Assembly: GCF_006442815.1 (NCBI RefSeq)
Contig: NZ_VFVL01000008.1
Coordinates: forward strand, 62,001-126,000
Direction: 5' to 3'
From: Mesorhizobium sp. B2-4-3
Lineage (GTDB): Bacteria; Pseudomonadota; Alphaproteobacteria; Rhizobiales; Rhizobiaceae
Length of the DNA: 64,000 nucleotides
The translations under genes were made by a program, and so were the position numbers. Shown piece after piece: positions 17,238 to 26,539 of the stretch (position 1 is its first letter; every line of letters begins with the position of its first letter). The notes under the pieces are model-generated. The model did no database searches and was not told where the DNA came from. It was given only the letters and a program-made list of their open reading frames with translations.

Positions 17238-18513
17238 AGGAACCTCACCCAGAAAGCCCACCGACGAGGAAAGCGAAAGAGTAAGCGACCAGGTCATCAT
17301 CCTGGACAGCCAGCGCGAACAGAGGCGCGCCAACCCGCCTGTCGTCGAAGACGACGAGCTGGAAGAGCCCGTGGCGCCGGAGCCGGTAGCCGAGGCTCCC
17401 TCGGCCCAGCCGAAGCCGGCAGCCGTCACGGTGGCTCCGCCCACTCCCGTAAAGCCGCGCCGCAGCCTGACGCGGCCGATCCTGTTTGCGCTGCTCCCGG
17501 TCGCGCTGGTGGCCGGCGGCTATTACTACGTCGTCGGCGGCCAGGTCATGACCACCGACAACGCCTATATCCAGGCGCAATCGCTCGGCGTCTCGACCGA
17601 CGTCTCCGGCACCGTGCAGGAGATCGACGTGCATGACAACCAGGCGGTGAAGAAGGGCGATGTGCTGTTCCGGCTGCGGCCCGCCTCCTTCGAAACCGCG
17701 CTCGCGGGCGCCAAGGCGCAGCTCGGCACCGTGCGCAACCAGGTGCTGACGCTGCAGGCGAGCTACCAGCAGTCGCTCGCGTCGATCGACCAGGCGCAGG
17801 CCGACATCCCCTATTACGAGTCGGCCTTCCAGCGTCAGCAGGACCTGCTCAAGACCTCGACCGCTTCCAAGGCGACCTTCGACAGCGCCCAGCACGATCT
17901 CGTCGCGGCCCGCCAGAAGGTGACCGTCGCCAAGGCGCAGGCGCAGGCGATGCTCGCCCAACTCGGCGGCGACGCCGCCCAGCCGGTTGAGCGGAACCCG
18001 TTCTATCTCCAGGCCCAGTCGGCGGTGGACGACGCGCAGCGCAACCTCAACGATGCCGTCGTCAAGGCGCCGTTCGACGGCATCGTCACCAATGTCGACG
18101 CGCTGCAGGTCGGCAAGTACCTGCCGGCATCGCAGCCGGCCTTCAGCCTGGTGTCGTCGACCGACATCTGGATCGCGGCCGAGCCCAAGGAAACCGAGCT
18201 CACCTATGTGCGTCCCGGCCAGACGGCGACGATCGGCATCGACGGCTATCCGGGCGAGGTCTGGCACGGCACCGTCGGCTCGATCAGCCCTGCATCCTCG
18301 TCGAGCTTCTCGCTGCTGCCGGCGCAGAATACGAGCGGCAACTGGGTCAAGGTCGTGCAGCGCATCCCGATGCGGGTGACGATCGACGATCCGGACGGCA
18401 AGCCGCCGCTGCGCGGCGGCATGAGCGCCGTCGTCAGCATCGACACCGGCCACGCCCGCGGCCTGCCCGATTTCATCGCCAACCTCTTCAAGCAATCCGG
18501 GTCGAAGTCATGA
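17230..18513 (+). CDS. emrA: EmrA-type membrane fusion protein (HlyD family), second copy
   Basis: A 427-aa adaptor with a charged and proline-rich cytoplasmic tail (1-75), one transmembrane helix (about 80-100, ILFALLPVALVAGGYYYVVGG), an N-terminal barrel-sandwich segment (TTDNAYIQAQSLGVSTDVSG), a coiled-coil hairpin (about 155-255) and a C-terminal barrel with AEPKETELTYVRPGQ. GGGAGAAAGTCC precedes the ATG. It overlaps marR upstream and emrB downstream (ATGA), so the three are one operon. It differs clearly from the copy at 9991 and is not a recent duplicate. Confidence 0.92.
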   Translation: MSEGTSPRKPTDEESERVSDQVIILDSQREQRRANPPVVEDDELEEPVAPEPVAEAPSAQPKPAAVTVAPPTPVKPRRSLTRPILFALLPVALVAGGYYYVVGGQVMTTDNAYIQAQSLGVSTDVSGTVQEIDVHDNQAVKKGDVLFRLRPASFETALAGAKAQLGTVRNQVLTLQASYQQSLASIDQAQADIPYYESAFQRQQDLLKTSTASKATFDSAQHDLVAARQKVTVAKAQAQAMLAQLGGDAAQPVERNPFYLQAQSAVDDAQRNLNDAVVKAPFDGIVTNVDALQVGKYLPASQPAFSLVSSTDIWIAAEPKETELTYVRPGQTATIGIDGYPGEVWHGTVGSISPASSSSFSLLPAQNTSGNWVKVVQRIPMRVTIDDPDGKPPLRGGMSAVVSIDTGHARGLPDFIANLFKQSGSKS

Positions 18514-20054
18514 CCACGGCTTCCGCGACAGGCGCGCCCGTGGTCGCCAATCGCGGCGCCATCACCGCTTGCGTGATCCTGGCGGTCATCATGCAGGCGC
18601 TGGACACCACCATCGCCAATGTGGCGCTGCCTTATATCCAGGGCAGCGTCTCGGCGAGCGCCGACCAGATCAACTGGGTGCTCACCTCCTATATCGTCGC
18701 CGCCGCCGTGATGACGCCGCCGTCCGGCTATCTCGCCAATCGCTTCGGCCGCAAGCGCATCCTTTTGGTGGCGATCACCGGCTTCGTGGTCGCCTCGGTG
18801 CTGTGCGGTTTCGCCCAGTCGCTGCCGCAGATCGTCGGCTTCCGCCTGCTGCAGGGCCTGTTCGGCGCAGCACTGGTGCCGCTGTCGCAGTCGATCCTGC
18901 TCGACATCTACAGCGTCGAGGAGCGCGGCTCGGCCATGGCGCTGTTCGGCGTCTCGGTCATGGTCGGCCCTGTGCTCGGCCCGGTCATCGGCGGCTGGCT
19001 GACGGAGAACGTCTCCTGGCGCTGGGTGTTCTACATCAACGTGCCGATCGGCGCGCTGGCCTTTATGGGCGTCTCGATGTTCGTCCAGGAAACCAAGCTC
19101 GACCTCAAGGCCAGGCTCGACTGGCTGGGCTTCGGCATGCTCTCGATCGCCATCGCCTCGCTGCAGATGTTCCTCGACCGCGGCGAGCAGCTCAACTGGT
19201 TCTCCTCGGCCGAGATCATCGTCGAGGCCCTGGTCTGCGCCTCGGCCTTCTACATCTTCATCGTCCATACTTTCACCGCGCGCGACACCTTCGTGAACCC
19301 GCGGCTGTTCCTCGACCGCAACTTCGCCGTCGGCATGGTGTTCATCTTCATCATCGGCATCACCTATCTCGCCTCGCTGGCGCTGATGACGCCTTACCTG
19401 CAGACGCTGATGGGTTATCCGGTGGTGACGGCCGGCATCGTCATGGGGCCGCGCGGCCTCGGCACCATGGCCTGCATGTTCATCGTCGGCAGGCTGGTCG
19501 GCAAGGTCGACACGCGCTGGCTGCTGTTCATCGGCCTCGCGATCACCGCCTGGGCGATGTACGACATGACCGGGTGGACGCCGGCCGTCTCGCAATGGAC
19601 GATCATCAGCACCGGCTTCATCCAGGGCGCCGGCCTGGGCTTCCTGTTCGTGCCGCTCACCACCATCACTTTCGCGACGCTGGCGCCGGAGCGGCGCTCT
19701 GAAGGCACCGGCCTCTACAATCTGTCGCGCAACATCGGCTCCAGCGTCGGCATCTCGGTGGTCACGGCGCTGTTGACGCAGAACCAGCAGATCAACCACG
19801 CCAACATCGCCACCTATGTGACGCCGTACAATCCTGCATTCAGCGATCCGGCGGTCTCGCAGGCGTTGAACCCTTATACCGCCGCCGGCCGCGCCGCGCT
19901 CGACGGCCTGGTGACGCTGCAGGCGACGATCATCTCCTATGTCGACGACTTCAAGCTGATGATGATCCTGTCCTTGGCCGCCATCCCGCTGGTGCTTCTG
20001 CTGCGCAAGCCGGGCACGCCGGCCAAGGTTGACCACAGCGCTGTTATGGAGTGA
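18510..20054 (+). CDS. emrB: EmrB-type MFS drug transporter (DHA2 family), second copy
   Basis: A 514-aa 14-helix drug/proton antiporter of the inner membrane. MQALDTTIANVALPYIQG is the helix-1 family signature, NRFGRKR the loop-2/3 motif A region, and VGPVLGPVIGGWL the antiporter motif C. It is translationally coupled to emrA (4-nt overlap) in the marR-emrA-emrB operon. Substrates are unknown; MprA-type control suggests phenolic or uncoupler-like compounds. Two family A repeat cores follow the gene. Confidence 0.92.
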   Translation: MTTASATGAPVVANRGAITACVILAVIMQALDTTIANVALPYIQGSVSASADQINWVLTSYIVAAAVMTPPSGYLANRFGRKRILLVAITGFVVASVLCGFAQSLPQIVGFRLLQGLFGAALVPLSQSILLDIYSVEERGSAMALFGVSVMVGPVLGPVIGGWLTENVSWRWVFYINVPIGALAFMGVSMFVQETKLDLKARLDWLGFGMLSIAIASLQMFLDRGEQLNWFSSAEIIVEALVCASAFYIFIVHTFTARDTFVNPRLFLDRNFAVGMVFIFIIGITYLASLALMTPYLQTLMGYPVVTAGIVMGPRGLGTMACMFIVGRLVGKVDTRWLLFIGLAITAWAMYDMTGWTPAVSQWTIISTGFIQGAGLGFLFVPLTTITFATLAPERRSEGTGLYNLSRNIGSSVGISVVTALLTQNQQINHANIATYVTPYNPAFSDPAVSQALNPYTAAGRAALDGLVTLQATIISYVDDFKLMMILSLAAIPLVLLLRKPGTPAKVDHSAVME

Positions 20055-20084
20055 GGCGTCCGCCCAGCTCGGCCATCCGGCCCC

Positions 20085-20505
20085 CGCGATGTCGTCATAC
20101 TCGGGCTTGACCCGAGGATCCATTCCATGACCTCTGCCGCGGAGTGTGGCGGTGCAGAATTCTGTAACCGTTGCAACGCCTTGGCGTAACGGCATGGATT
20201 CCAGGGTCTGCGCGCGTCGCTTCGCTCCTTGCTCCGCCCTGGAATGACGAGCGGGAAGAGGGCCACGGCAAATCGCGAAGGTTGGCGCGGGCGCTACTGG
20301 CGCCGACGTTGGAGATTGGCCGTCACCCCCGTGACGTCGTCATCCTCGGGCTTGACCCGAGGATCCATGCCGTGACCGTTGCCGTAGGGCACGGCGGTGC
20401 AGAATTCTGTAACCGTTGCAACGCCTTGGCGTAACGGCATGGATTCCAGGGTCTGCGCGCGTCGCTCCGCTCCTTGCTCCGCCCTAGAATGACGACCGGG
20501 ATGTA
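20085..20505. repeat. two tandem family A repeat cores
   Basis: Two copies of the family A core lie head to tail (about 20090-20250 and 20332-20494). Each has a left arm of the variant type (gtcatnctcgggcttgaccc) and the common right arm ending gctccttgctccgccct. Between the arms both carry gcagaattctgtaaccgttg. The 14-bp inner ends of the full 380-bp element were not found, so these look like internally derived or decayed copies. They fill the gap between the convergent emrB and yidC. Confidence 0.65.
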
Positions 20506-20559
20506 AGCTAAGCCGCGGCCAATCGCGAATGTTGGCGTTGTCCCGTCGGCATCTCCAAC

Positions 20560-20583
20560 AAAAAACCCCGGCCGAAGCCGGGG
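20560..20583 (-). terminator. rho-independent terminator after yidC
   Basis: On the minus strand CCCCGGC-TTCG-GCCGGGG is followed by TTTTTT: a 7-bp GC stem with a stable UUCG loop and a U run, 23 nt past the yidC stop. It ends the rpmH-rnpA-yidC transcript here. Confidence 0.92.
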
Positions 20584-20605
20584 TTCTGCGTTGGCGAGGC
20601 GCCTT

Positions 20606-22426
20606 CTATTCCGCCGGCGATGGTTTCTTGCGGAACAGCGCCGCCAGATTGTCCCACAATTCGATCTTGGCGCCCTGGCGTTTCATGATCACGCCCTGCT
20701 GCAGGATCGACAGCGTGTTGTTCCAGGCCCAGTAGATGACGAGGCCGGCCGGGAACGAACCCATCATGAAGGTGAAGATCACCGGCATCCAGGTGAAAAT
20801 CGCCGCCTGCGTCGGGTCCGGCGGCGCCGGGTTCATGCGCATCTGCAGGAACATGGTGATGCCCATGACCACCGCCCAGGCGCCCATATGCGGCAGGAAG
20901 GCGGGCGCCGCGAAGGGCAGCAGGCCGAACAGGTTGAAGATCGACGTCGGATCGGGCGACGCAAGGTCGTGTATCCAGCCGAAGAACGGCGCGTGCCGCA
21001 TCTCGATGGTGATGTAGAGCACCTTGTAGAGCGAGAAGAAGACCGGGATCTGCAGCGCCACCGGCCAGCAGCCGGCGAGCGGATTGATCTTCTCGGTCTT
21101 GTAGATCTCCATCATCGCCTGCTGCTGCTTCATCTTGTCGTCCGCGTATTTCTCGCGGATCTCGACCATCTTCGGCTGCACCTTCTTCATGTTCGCCATC
21201 GAGGCGTAGGATTTGTTCGCCAGCGGGAAGAAGATGGCCTTGACGACGACGGTGGTGGCAAGGATCGCCAGCCCGAAATTGCCGAAGAATTTGTAGAGCG
21301 TGTCGATCAGCCAGAACATCGGCTTGGTGATGAAGTAGAACCAGCCCCAGTCGATCAACAGGTTGAACTGGCGAATGTGACGGTCAGCCTCATAAGCGTT
21401 GATCTTGGCGACTTCCTTGGCGCCGGCGAAAATCTCCGTCTCGACAGTCGCGGACTGGCCGGCATCGACATTGATCGCATCGGTGAGGAAGTCGGATTGA
21501 TAGCGGTGGCGCCCGTCCTCGAAGTAGCCGTAGCGCGGCTGGAAGGGCTGCTTTTCGGTGGGTACCAGGGTGACGGCCCAGTATTTGTCGGTGATGCCGA
21601 GCCAGCCGTCTGTCGACTTGCCCGGCTTGACTTCCTTGTCCTTCTCGATGGCCGCGTATTTGTATTCCGTCAGCCCTTCGGAACCGGTGACGCCGATCAG
21701 GCCTTCATGCAGCACATAGGTGCTGGCGACGGCCGGCTTGTCGTAGCGCGTGACGCGGCCGTAGTTGAACAGGCTGACGGCTGCGCTTCCCGAATTCTGC
21801 ACCGTGTCGGAAACGGTGAACATGTAGTTGTCGTCGACCGAGATGGTGCGCTTGAAGGTCAGGCCCTTGTCGTTGGTGTAGGTGAGCGTCACCGGCGTCG
21901 ACGGGGTCAGCGTCGGATTGCCTTCGACGCTCCACACCGTGTCCGAATTAGGCACCGCGCCTGTCTTGTCGGTGCCGACGAAACCGATCTCGGCGAAATA
22001 GCCGGTGGGCAGCGCCTGCGGGTTGAGAAGCTGGATCTCGGGCGAGTTCTTGTCGACCGTCTCGGTGTAGTGCTTGAGCTTCAGGTCGTCGAGGCGCGCG
22101 CCTGTCAGGTTGATCGAACCCTCGAGGCTGGGCGTGTCGATCTTGACGCGCTTGGTCGCGGCAATCGCCTGGTCGCGGCTGGCCGCCGTCGCCGTATCGC
22201 CACCGGGCGCGTTGGGGATCGCGCCGGCGGTGGGAGCGGGCGTTCCGGCCGCGCCGGAAGTGGCGGCACCGCCCGCTTCCTTCTTCTGCGCCTCGACGCG
22301 CTGTTGCTCGATGCGGGCCTGCTCGCGCTGCTGCTCCATGCGCGGGTTCATGTAGAACACCTGCCAGAGGGTCAGGATCAGCACCGACAGCGCGATGGTG
22401 ATGAAGAAATTGCGGTTGTTTTCCAT
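20606..22426 (-). CDS. yidC: membrane protein insertase YidC
   Basis: A 606-aa inner-membrane insertase that helps fold and insert membrane proteins with or without SecYEG. The N-terminal signal-anchor is FFITIALSVLILTLWQVFYM. A large periplasmic beta-domain (about 60-350) with alanine/proline-rich entry follows, then the conserved five-helix core (about 370-590) with MANMKKVQPKMVEIREKY and a basic C-tail after ILQQGVIMKRQG. The length is typical of Gram-negative YidC. It follows rnpA by 13 nt. No yidD lies between them, and the operon ends at a strong terminator instead of continuing to engB. Confidence 0.96.
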   Translation of the reverse strand: MENNRNFFITIALSVLILTLWQVFYMNPRMEQQREQARIEQQRVEAQKKEAGGAATSGAAGTPAPTAGAIPNAPGGDTATAASRDQAIAATKRVKIDTPSLEGSINLTGARLDDLKLKHYTETVDKNSPEIQLLNPQALPTGYFAEIGFVGTDKTGAVPNSDTVWSVEGNPTLTPSTPVTLTYTNDKGLTFKRTISVDDNYMFTVSDTVQNSGSAAVSLFNYGRVTRYDKPAVASTYVLHEGLIGVTGSEGLTEYKYAAIEKDKEVKPGKSTDGWLGITDKYWAVTLVPTEKQPFQPRYGYFEDGRHRYQSDFLTDAINVDAGQSATVETEIFAGAKEVAKINAYEADRHIRQFNLLIDWGWFYFITKPMFWLIDTLYKFFGNFGLAILATTVVVKAIFFPLANKSYASMANMKKVQPKMVEIREKYADDKMKQQQAMMEIYKTEKINPLAGCWPVALQIPVFFSLYKVLYITIEMRHAPFFGWIHDLASPDPTSIFNLFGLLPFAAPAFLPHMGAWAVVMGITMFLQMRMNPAPPDPTQAAIFTWMPVIFTFMMGSFPAGLVIYWAWNNTLSILQQGVIMKRQGAKIELWDNLAALFRKKPSPAE

Positions 22427-22439
22427 CGAAGCCCTTGGC

Positions 22440-22793
22440 CTATCGTGTTCCGCGCAGCCGGCGGGAGAGTTCGGCCTTCAACAGGCCGAACGGAATGGCA
22501 AGCACGTCTTCACGCCCGACGATGACATAGTCATTGCCGGGCGCCATGTCATCGGCGGCATGAAGGCGCACGGCTTCCCTCAGCCGCCGCCGGACGCGGT
22601 TGCGCACCACGGCGTTGCCGACCTTCTTGGTGACGGTGTAGCCGATGCGCGGCGCAAGGTCATCGCCGCGGTCGAGAACTTCAACGAGAAAAAGCCGTCC
22701 GCGGCGTTTCTCGCCGCCGCGCACAGCCAGGAATTCCGCGCGCTTCAGAAGCCGCCCGGGAGTCCTCCCCTGTGGCTTGCCGGGTGCGGGCAA
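22440..22793 (-). CDS. rnpA: ribonuclease P protein component
   Basis: The basic protein subunit of RNase P, which matures tRNA 5' ends. The RNR motif is [19 protein letters not shown], preceded by RIGYTVTKK. The open frame runs back into rpmH, but the only usual initiation codon between the rpmH stop and the first conserved block ([13 protein letters not shown]) is the TTG at 22793, giving 117 aa, the usual size. It lies 16 nt after rpmH and 13 nt before yidC. The TTG start would lower translation relative to rpmH. The start remains a judgement. Confidence 0.92.
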   Translation of the reverse strand: MPAPGKPQGRTPGRLLKRAEFLAVRGGEKRRGRLFLVEVLDRGDDLAPRIGYTVTKKVGNAVVRNRVRRRLREAVRLHAADDMAPGNDYVIVGREDVLAIPFGLLKAELSRRLRGTR

Positions 22794-22809
22794 CGATCTC
22801 GTCTTTCGT

Positions 22810-22944
22810 TCAGGCGCTGAGCCGCTTGCGGCCGCGATTGCGGCGGGCGGCAACGACGCCACGGCCACCCTTGGTGGCCATGCGGGCACGGAAACCATGC
22901 CGGCGCTTGCGGACGAGCTTGGACGGTTGGTAGGTACGCTTCAT
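22810..22944 (-). CDS. rpmH: 50S ribosomal protein L34
   Basis: A 44-aa ribosomal protein beginning [18 protein letters not shown] and ending [10 protein letters not shown], the full-length L34 sequence. It is the first gene of the rpmH-rnpA-yidC cluster, whose promoter should lie in the 255-bp gap shared with the divergent histidine kinase. No anomalies were seen. Confidence 0.97.
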   Translation of the reverse strand: MKRTYQPSKLVRKRRHGFRARMATKGGRGVVAARRNRGRKRLSA

Positions 22945-23199
22945 TTGTTTTAATACCGCGGGGTGCGGCCCTTCTTGATTCTGTCACTCTGTAACAGGAG
23001 CTTTGCCGGGCCGGCTTAGGCGCGATCGAAACCGCGCCGGGACGAATGACCCGAGCGTGAACGGGCTTATAGAAAGAAGGTTTTTGGAAGTCAATCCGGG
23101 GTGCCCCGAGGGCATTTTTTGCTGGACCAAGGTTGAAATTGGCAAAAAAGCCGCAAATCGCATAATCTTGGCCGATCAAGCCTTTGTGAATGCGCGTCA

Positions 23200-24693
23200 A
23201 TGACGAGTGAAACTCTGCCCACGAACGAGATGGCACAGCCGGCGGCGGCGAATTCGTCGCGCCGGGTGCCGCTGTCGCGCGGCCTGTCGACCAAGCTTCT
23301 CTTCCTCACCATCGCCTTCGTGCTTTTGGCTGAAATCCTGATCTTCCTGCCCTGGATCGCCAGCTACCGGGTCAATTGGCTGAAGGAGCGGTTGAGCACA
23401 GCCGCCGCCGTGTCGATCGTGCTCCTGCAGGGCGAGCCCAACGCGCTGTCGCACAACGCCCAGAACGACGTGCTGATGGCGATCGGCGCCAAGGCGATCG
23501 CCGTGCGCGATGGCGGCGTCTCACGGCTTCTGGTGGTCGCCGACATGCCGCCACAGGTCGACTCGCATATCGATATCGCCAATGTCGGCCTGGTCAATGG
23601 CATGACCGGCGCGCTCGACACGCTGTTCTTCGGCGGCAAGCGCATGCTGCGGGTCTTCGGCCCGGTCGGCGACAGCGACAAGGAATTCGAGCTGATCATG
23701 CCGGACTACCGTTTGCGCGACGCCATGCTTCGATATTCGCGCAACGTCGCCGTCGTCTCGCTGCTGATTTCGCTGTTCACCGCCATGCTGGTCTATGCGG
23801 CGATCGACCTGATCATGATCGGGCCGATCCGCACCATGACGCGCTCGATCCTGGCCTTCTCCGAGGCGCCCGACGATCCCGGCCGCGTCATCCGCCCCGC
23901 CGACCGCGCCGACGAGATCGGGGTCGCCGAACGCGAGCTGTCGCAGATGCAGGATCGGCTGCAGAAGATGCTGTCGGAGCAGAAGCATCTCGCCGACCTC
24001 GGCCTGGCCGTCTCCAAGATCAACCACGACATGCGCAACATCCTGGCGTCCGCGCAGCTGATGTCGGATCGCCTGCGCCTGGTGAAGGACCCGACCGTGC
24101 AGGCCTTCGCGCCGAAACTTCTGCGCGCCCTCGACCGCGCCGTCTCCTATTCCGAAGGCGTGCTTCACTATGGCCGCACCCAGGAGCCGGCGCCGTCGCG
24201 CCGGCGGCTCAGGCTGCGCCAGCTGGTCGACGACGTGCACGGCCTGCTCGACATCGAGGAGGGCATCGAGTTCATCAACGGCGTCGAGCTCGCCTTCGAG
24301 GTCGACGCCGATTCCGACCATCTCTTCCGCGTGCTCACCAATCTCTGCCGCAACTCCATTCAGGCGATGGCCGCCGACACCGAAAGCGCGGTGGTGCGCC
24401 GGCTGGCGGTCGCGGCCGAGCGCCATGGCAGCGTCAGCCGCATCACCGTCACCGACACCGGCCCCGGCCTGCCGCCCAAGGCGCGCGAGAACCTGTTCGC
24501 CGCCTTCCGCGGCTCGGCCCGCAGCGGCGGCACCGGCCTCGGCCTGGCGATCGCGCACGAATTGACCCGCGCCCATGGCGGCACGGTCGAGCTCGTCGAA
24601 TCGATCGGCGGCCGCACGGTCTTCGCCGTCACCATCCCCGACCAGCCTGTGCGGCTCGATCAAGCGCGCAACGGCCTGCGCCGCCCGGCTTGA
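23200..24693 (+). CDS. membrane sensor histidine kinase (orphan)
   Basis: A 497-aa kinase with transmembrane helices at about 33-55 and 183-207 bracketing a periplasmic sensor region of about 125 residues. A HAMP-like segment (GPIRTMTRSILAFS) follows, then a DHp helix with the phospho-accepting His276 in KINHDMRN, and a HATPase_c domain with N box LCRNSIQAM, G1 DTGPGLP and G2 GGTGLGLAIA. No response regulator gene is adjacent, so the partner is elsewhere. It is divergent from rpmH. The sensor domain matches nothing I recognise, so the signal is unknown. Confidence 0.9.
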   Translation: MTSETLPTNEMAQPAAANSSRRVPLSRGLSTKLLFLTIAFVLLAEILIFLPWIASYRVNWLKERLSTAAAVSIVLLQGEPNALSHNAQNDVLMAIGAKAIAVRDGGVSRLLVVADMPPQVDSHIDIANVGLVNGMTGALDTLFFGGKRMLRVFGPVGDSDKEFELIMPDYRLRDAMLRYSRNVAVVSLLISLFTAMLVYAAIDLIMIGPIRTMTRSILAFSEAPDDPGRVIRPADRADEIGVAERELSQMQDRLQKMLSEQKHLADLGLAVSKINHDMRNILASAQLMSDRLRLVKDPTVQAFAPKLLRALDRAVSYSEGVLHYGRTQEPAPSRRRLRLRQLVDDVHGLLDIEEGIEFINGVELAFEVDADSDHLFRVLTNLCRNSIQAMAADTESAVVRRLAVAAERHGSVSRITVTDTGPGLPPKARENLFAAFRGSARSGGTGLGLAIAHELTRAHGGTVELVESIGGRTVFAVTIPDQPVRLDQARNGLRRPA

Positions 24694-24881
24694 GGTTGCC
24701 ACCTCCGGCTGAGCCGCCTGTCGGCAGCGGCGCGCCTCGATCAAGGCCGGCAAAACTGCCTGCGACAAAACTTTTGCTGGATCGGCTTGCTTTTCGCAAA
24801 TTCAGTCGTTAGGGAACACTCCACATCGCGGCCGGCCGTCTCGACCGGATCGTGGGGCTTGTGTCAAACACGGCCTGTTGC

Positions 24882-24958
24882 GCGCCCGTAGCTCAGCTGG
24901 ATAGAGCACCAGACTACGAATCTGGGGGTCAGGAGTTCGAATCTCTTCGGGCGCGCCA
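24882..24958 (+). tRNA. tRNA-Arg (anticodon ACG)
   Basis: A 77-nt tRNA with acceptor arms gcgcccg/cgggcgc, D arm gctc/gagc, anticodon stem ccaga/tctgg around the loop ctACGaa, T arm with ttcgaat, and an encoded CCA end. The anticodon A would be edited to inosine to read CGN arginine codons. Rhizobial tRNA genes often serve as integration sites, but no integrase follows here. Confidence 0.97.
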
Positions 24959-25343
24959 AATACCCTCCGCAGTAGCTATAGCCGCCGAACGTACACCCTT
25001 GTATCTGGCAGAGGCCGGCCGGGCGCAAAAGAGCGTAGAAATGGCGGCGTTCGGCGGCGGAAAAGTTTGAATCGCTTTCGGTCGAGTGATCGCCAAAAGA
25101 ATAGGTGCGGCCTGGTATGGCGGGAATGCGCCCTCATTCGCGACGCTCAGCGACACTTAAAGCGGGTCGCGCTGAAACGGATTCAGGCGACACGCTTTAA
25201 GTCTTTGTTTTGGTGCATGTCGTTGTCCCAGAATCGCTGCACACTTCTGGGCGACATGCATTGAGTGCTTCGCAAAAGCCGTCGCTCGATACCTCGCGGG
25301 ACGCGTTGCCTACTGAACAGAATTTCAAGAGCGATGCAGAGCC
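24959..25343. other. intergenic region downstream of tRNA-Arg, no gene
   Basis: This 385-bp stretch shows no credible coding sequence, integrase fragment or second copy of the tRNA 3' end. Its right part holds a divergent family B hairpin (25215-25259) preceded by the companion sequence gaaacggattcaggcgacac. The left part shows no recognisable structure. Confidence 0.5.
25215..25259. repeat. family B hairpin repeat, sequence-divergent version
   Basis: GCATGTCG pairs with CGACATGC, and inner CCCAGAA pairs with TTCTGGG, around the loop tcgctgcacac. The layout and loop match the copy at 36339 (loop ccgctgcgcac), although both stems differ in sequence. Both copies are preceded by ctttgttt. Confidence 0.7.
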
Positions 25344-26513
25344 TTACAGATCTATTATCCCCTCGAGGAGCTTACGGTTGCGCTCCGCAAGTTCGAGCTC
25401 ATCCGCCGGAAACAGGAACGACATGCCATCGGTGGCTGCTTTCTCCTGCACCTCTTCCACAAAGGGGCGAAGCCTGTCCTCGTATTCCCGGAACGCGGCG
25501 GCATGATCGTCCGGATGGCGCCGAAGAGCGTCGGCCAGGCGCGCCGCGCCGATCAGTGCCATGGAGCCCCCCATGCCGGCGACGGGAGAAACGCAATATC
25601 CCGCGTCACCAACCAGCGCGACGCGCCCCTTCGACCAGCTCTTCATCCTGATCTGGCTCGCTTGGTCGAAGTAGAAGTCGCCGTCCGTATCGACGTGAGC
25701 GAGCATGGCCGGCACCTTCCACCCGATCCCGTCGAAGTGACCGCGGATGAGGCGGCGCTGCTGTGCCCTGTCACGATAGTCGTAGTCGATCTGGCGATCG
25801 GAGCGAAATGCCAGGGCGATGTCGGTGCGATCGTCGTAGCCATTCAGCATCGCCGTCAGGCCCGGCACGCTGAAGACTTGCGTCCTGTTTGCCGGAAGCA
25901 AGCCGGTCTCCGGCACGACTCGCAGGTAGAAGTACCCGCCCATGAAATAGGACGAAGAGTCGGCGTCTCCGAACACGAGCTGTCTGGTATTGGAGCGATT
26001 GCCATCGCATCCGAACACCAGCGTGTAGTCGCCCTTCGAGCCGTCGCTGAAGGTGACCGTGACGCCTGCCGGCCCTTCCTCCAATTGGTTCAGGGATCGC
26101 CCGAACAGGGTTTCGACGGAGCCATCAACCGCCCCGAACAGGATGTCGAGTAGATCGTCCCGGTGGATCTCGTATCGCCGCGCCGACAGATCGTCAGGCC
26201 TGGAGGCTGCCTCCAGCCCGCCCAAGGTGGCATCTGCCTCGTCCTTGAACTCGAAGTCGCGCGGAGGAAGAGCCTTAGCGCGTACCGCTTCCATCATGCC
26301 CATTCGGGAGAGAATCTCTATTGTCTCACCCTCGATATCAACGGGAGTGCCGCCTCGCCGCAAATCGCTGGCAAGTTCGATGACCGTCACGCGATAGCCG
26401 AGTTTCGTCATCCAATAGGCGGTTGCCAAGCCGGCGAAGCTTGCGCCGCTGACCAGCGCCGAAAGTTGGTCAACTTGGCCGGGGGCCAAGACGGAGGTTG
26501 ACGGATTGGCCAT
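25344..26513 (-). CDS. FAD-dependent monooxygenase (PHBH/TetX-like)
   Basis: A 389-aa flavoprotein hydroxylase. The N-terminal Rossmann motif LVSGASFAGLATAYWM has serine in the GxSxxG form seen in TetX-type enzymes. The C-terminal FAD motif is ALVGDAGYCVSPVAGMGGSM. The family uses NAD(P)H and oxygen to hydroxylate aromatic or polycyclic substrates, including tetracyclines, but the substrate here is unknown. The frame extends past 26513 into the divergent regulator. GAGGG lies before the ATG at 26513 and the flavin fold starts there. It is divergent from a TetR gene across a 70-bp palindrome-rich gap, so inducible expression is likely. Confidence 0.85.
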   Translation of the reverse strand: MANPSTSVLAPGQVDQLSALVSGASFAGLATAYWMTKLGYRVTVIELASDLRRGGTPVDIEGETIEILSRMGMMEAVRAKALPPRDFEFKDEADATLGGLEAASRPDDLSARRYEIHRDDLLDILFGAVDGSVETLFGRSLNQLEEGPAGVTVTFSDGSKGDYTLVFGCDGNRSNTRQLVFGDADSSSYFMGGYFYLRVVPETGLLPANRTQVFSVPGLTAMLNGYDDRTDIALAFRSDRQIDYDYRDRAQQRRLIRGHFDGIGWKVPAMLAHVDTDGDFYFDQASQIRMKSWSKGRVALVGDAGYCVSPVAGMGGSMALIGAARLADALRRHPDDHAAAFREYEDRLRPFVEEVQEKAATDGMSFLFPADELELAERNRKLLEGIIDL

Positions 26514-26539
26514 GGAACCCTCAATTTCGAATCCATATG

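Noticed and set aside
20171..20434. Short ORFs across family A repeats (also at 7840-8158, 58049-58310 and 63303-63923)
   Set aside because: They translate the inverted-repeat arms and recur in both orientations wherever the element occurs; no RBS or homology supports them.
22427..22439. yidD between rnpA and yidC
   Set aside because: The gap is only 13 nt and neither flanking frame encodes a YidD-like sequence.
24882..25343. Genomic island integrated at tRNA-Arg
   Set aside because: No integrase, no direct repeat of the tRNA 3' end and no island-type genes follow; the downstream monooxygenase/TetR pair is not enough evidence.
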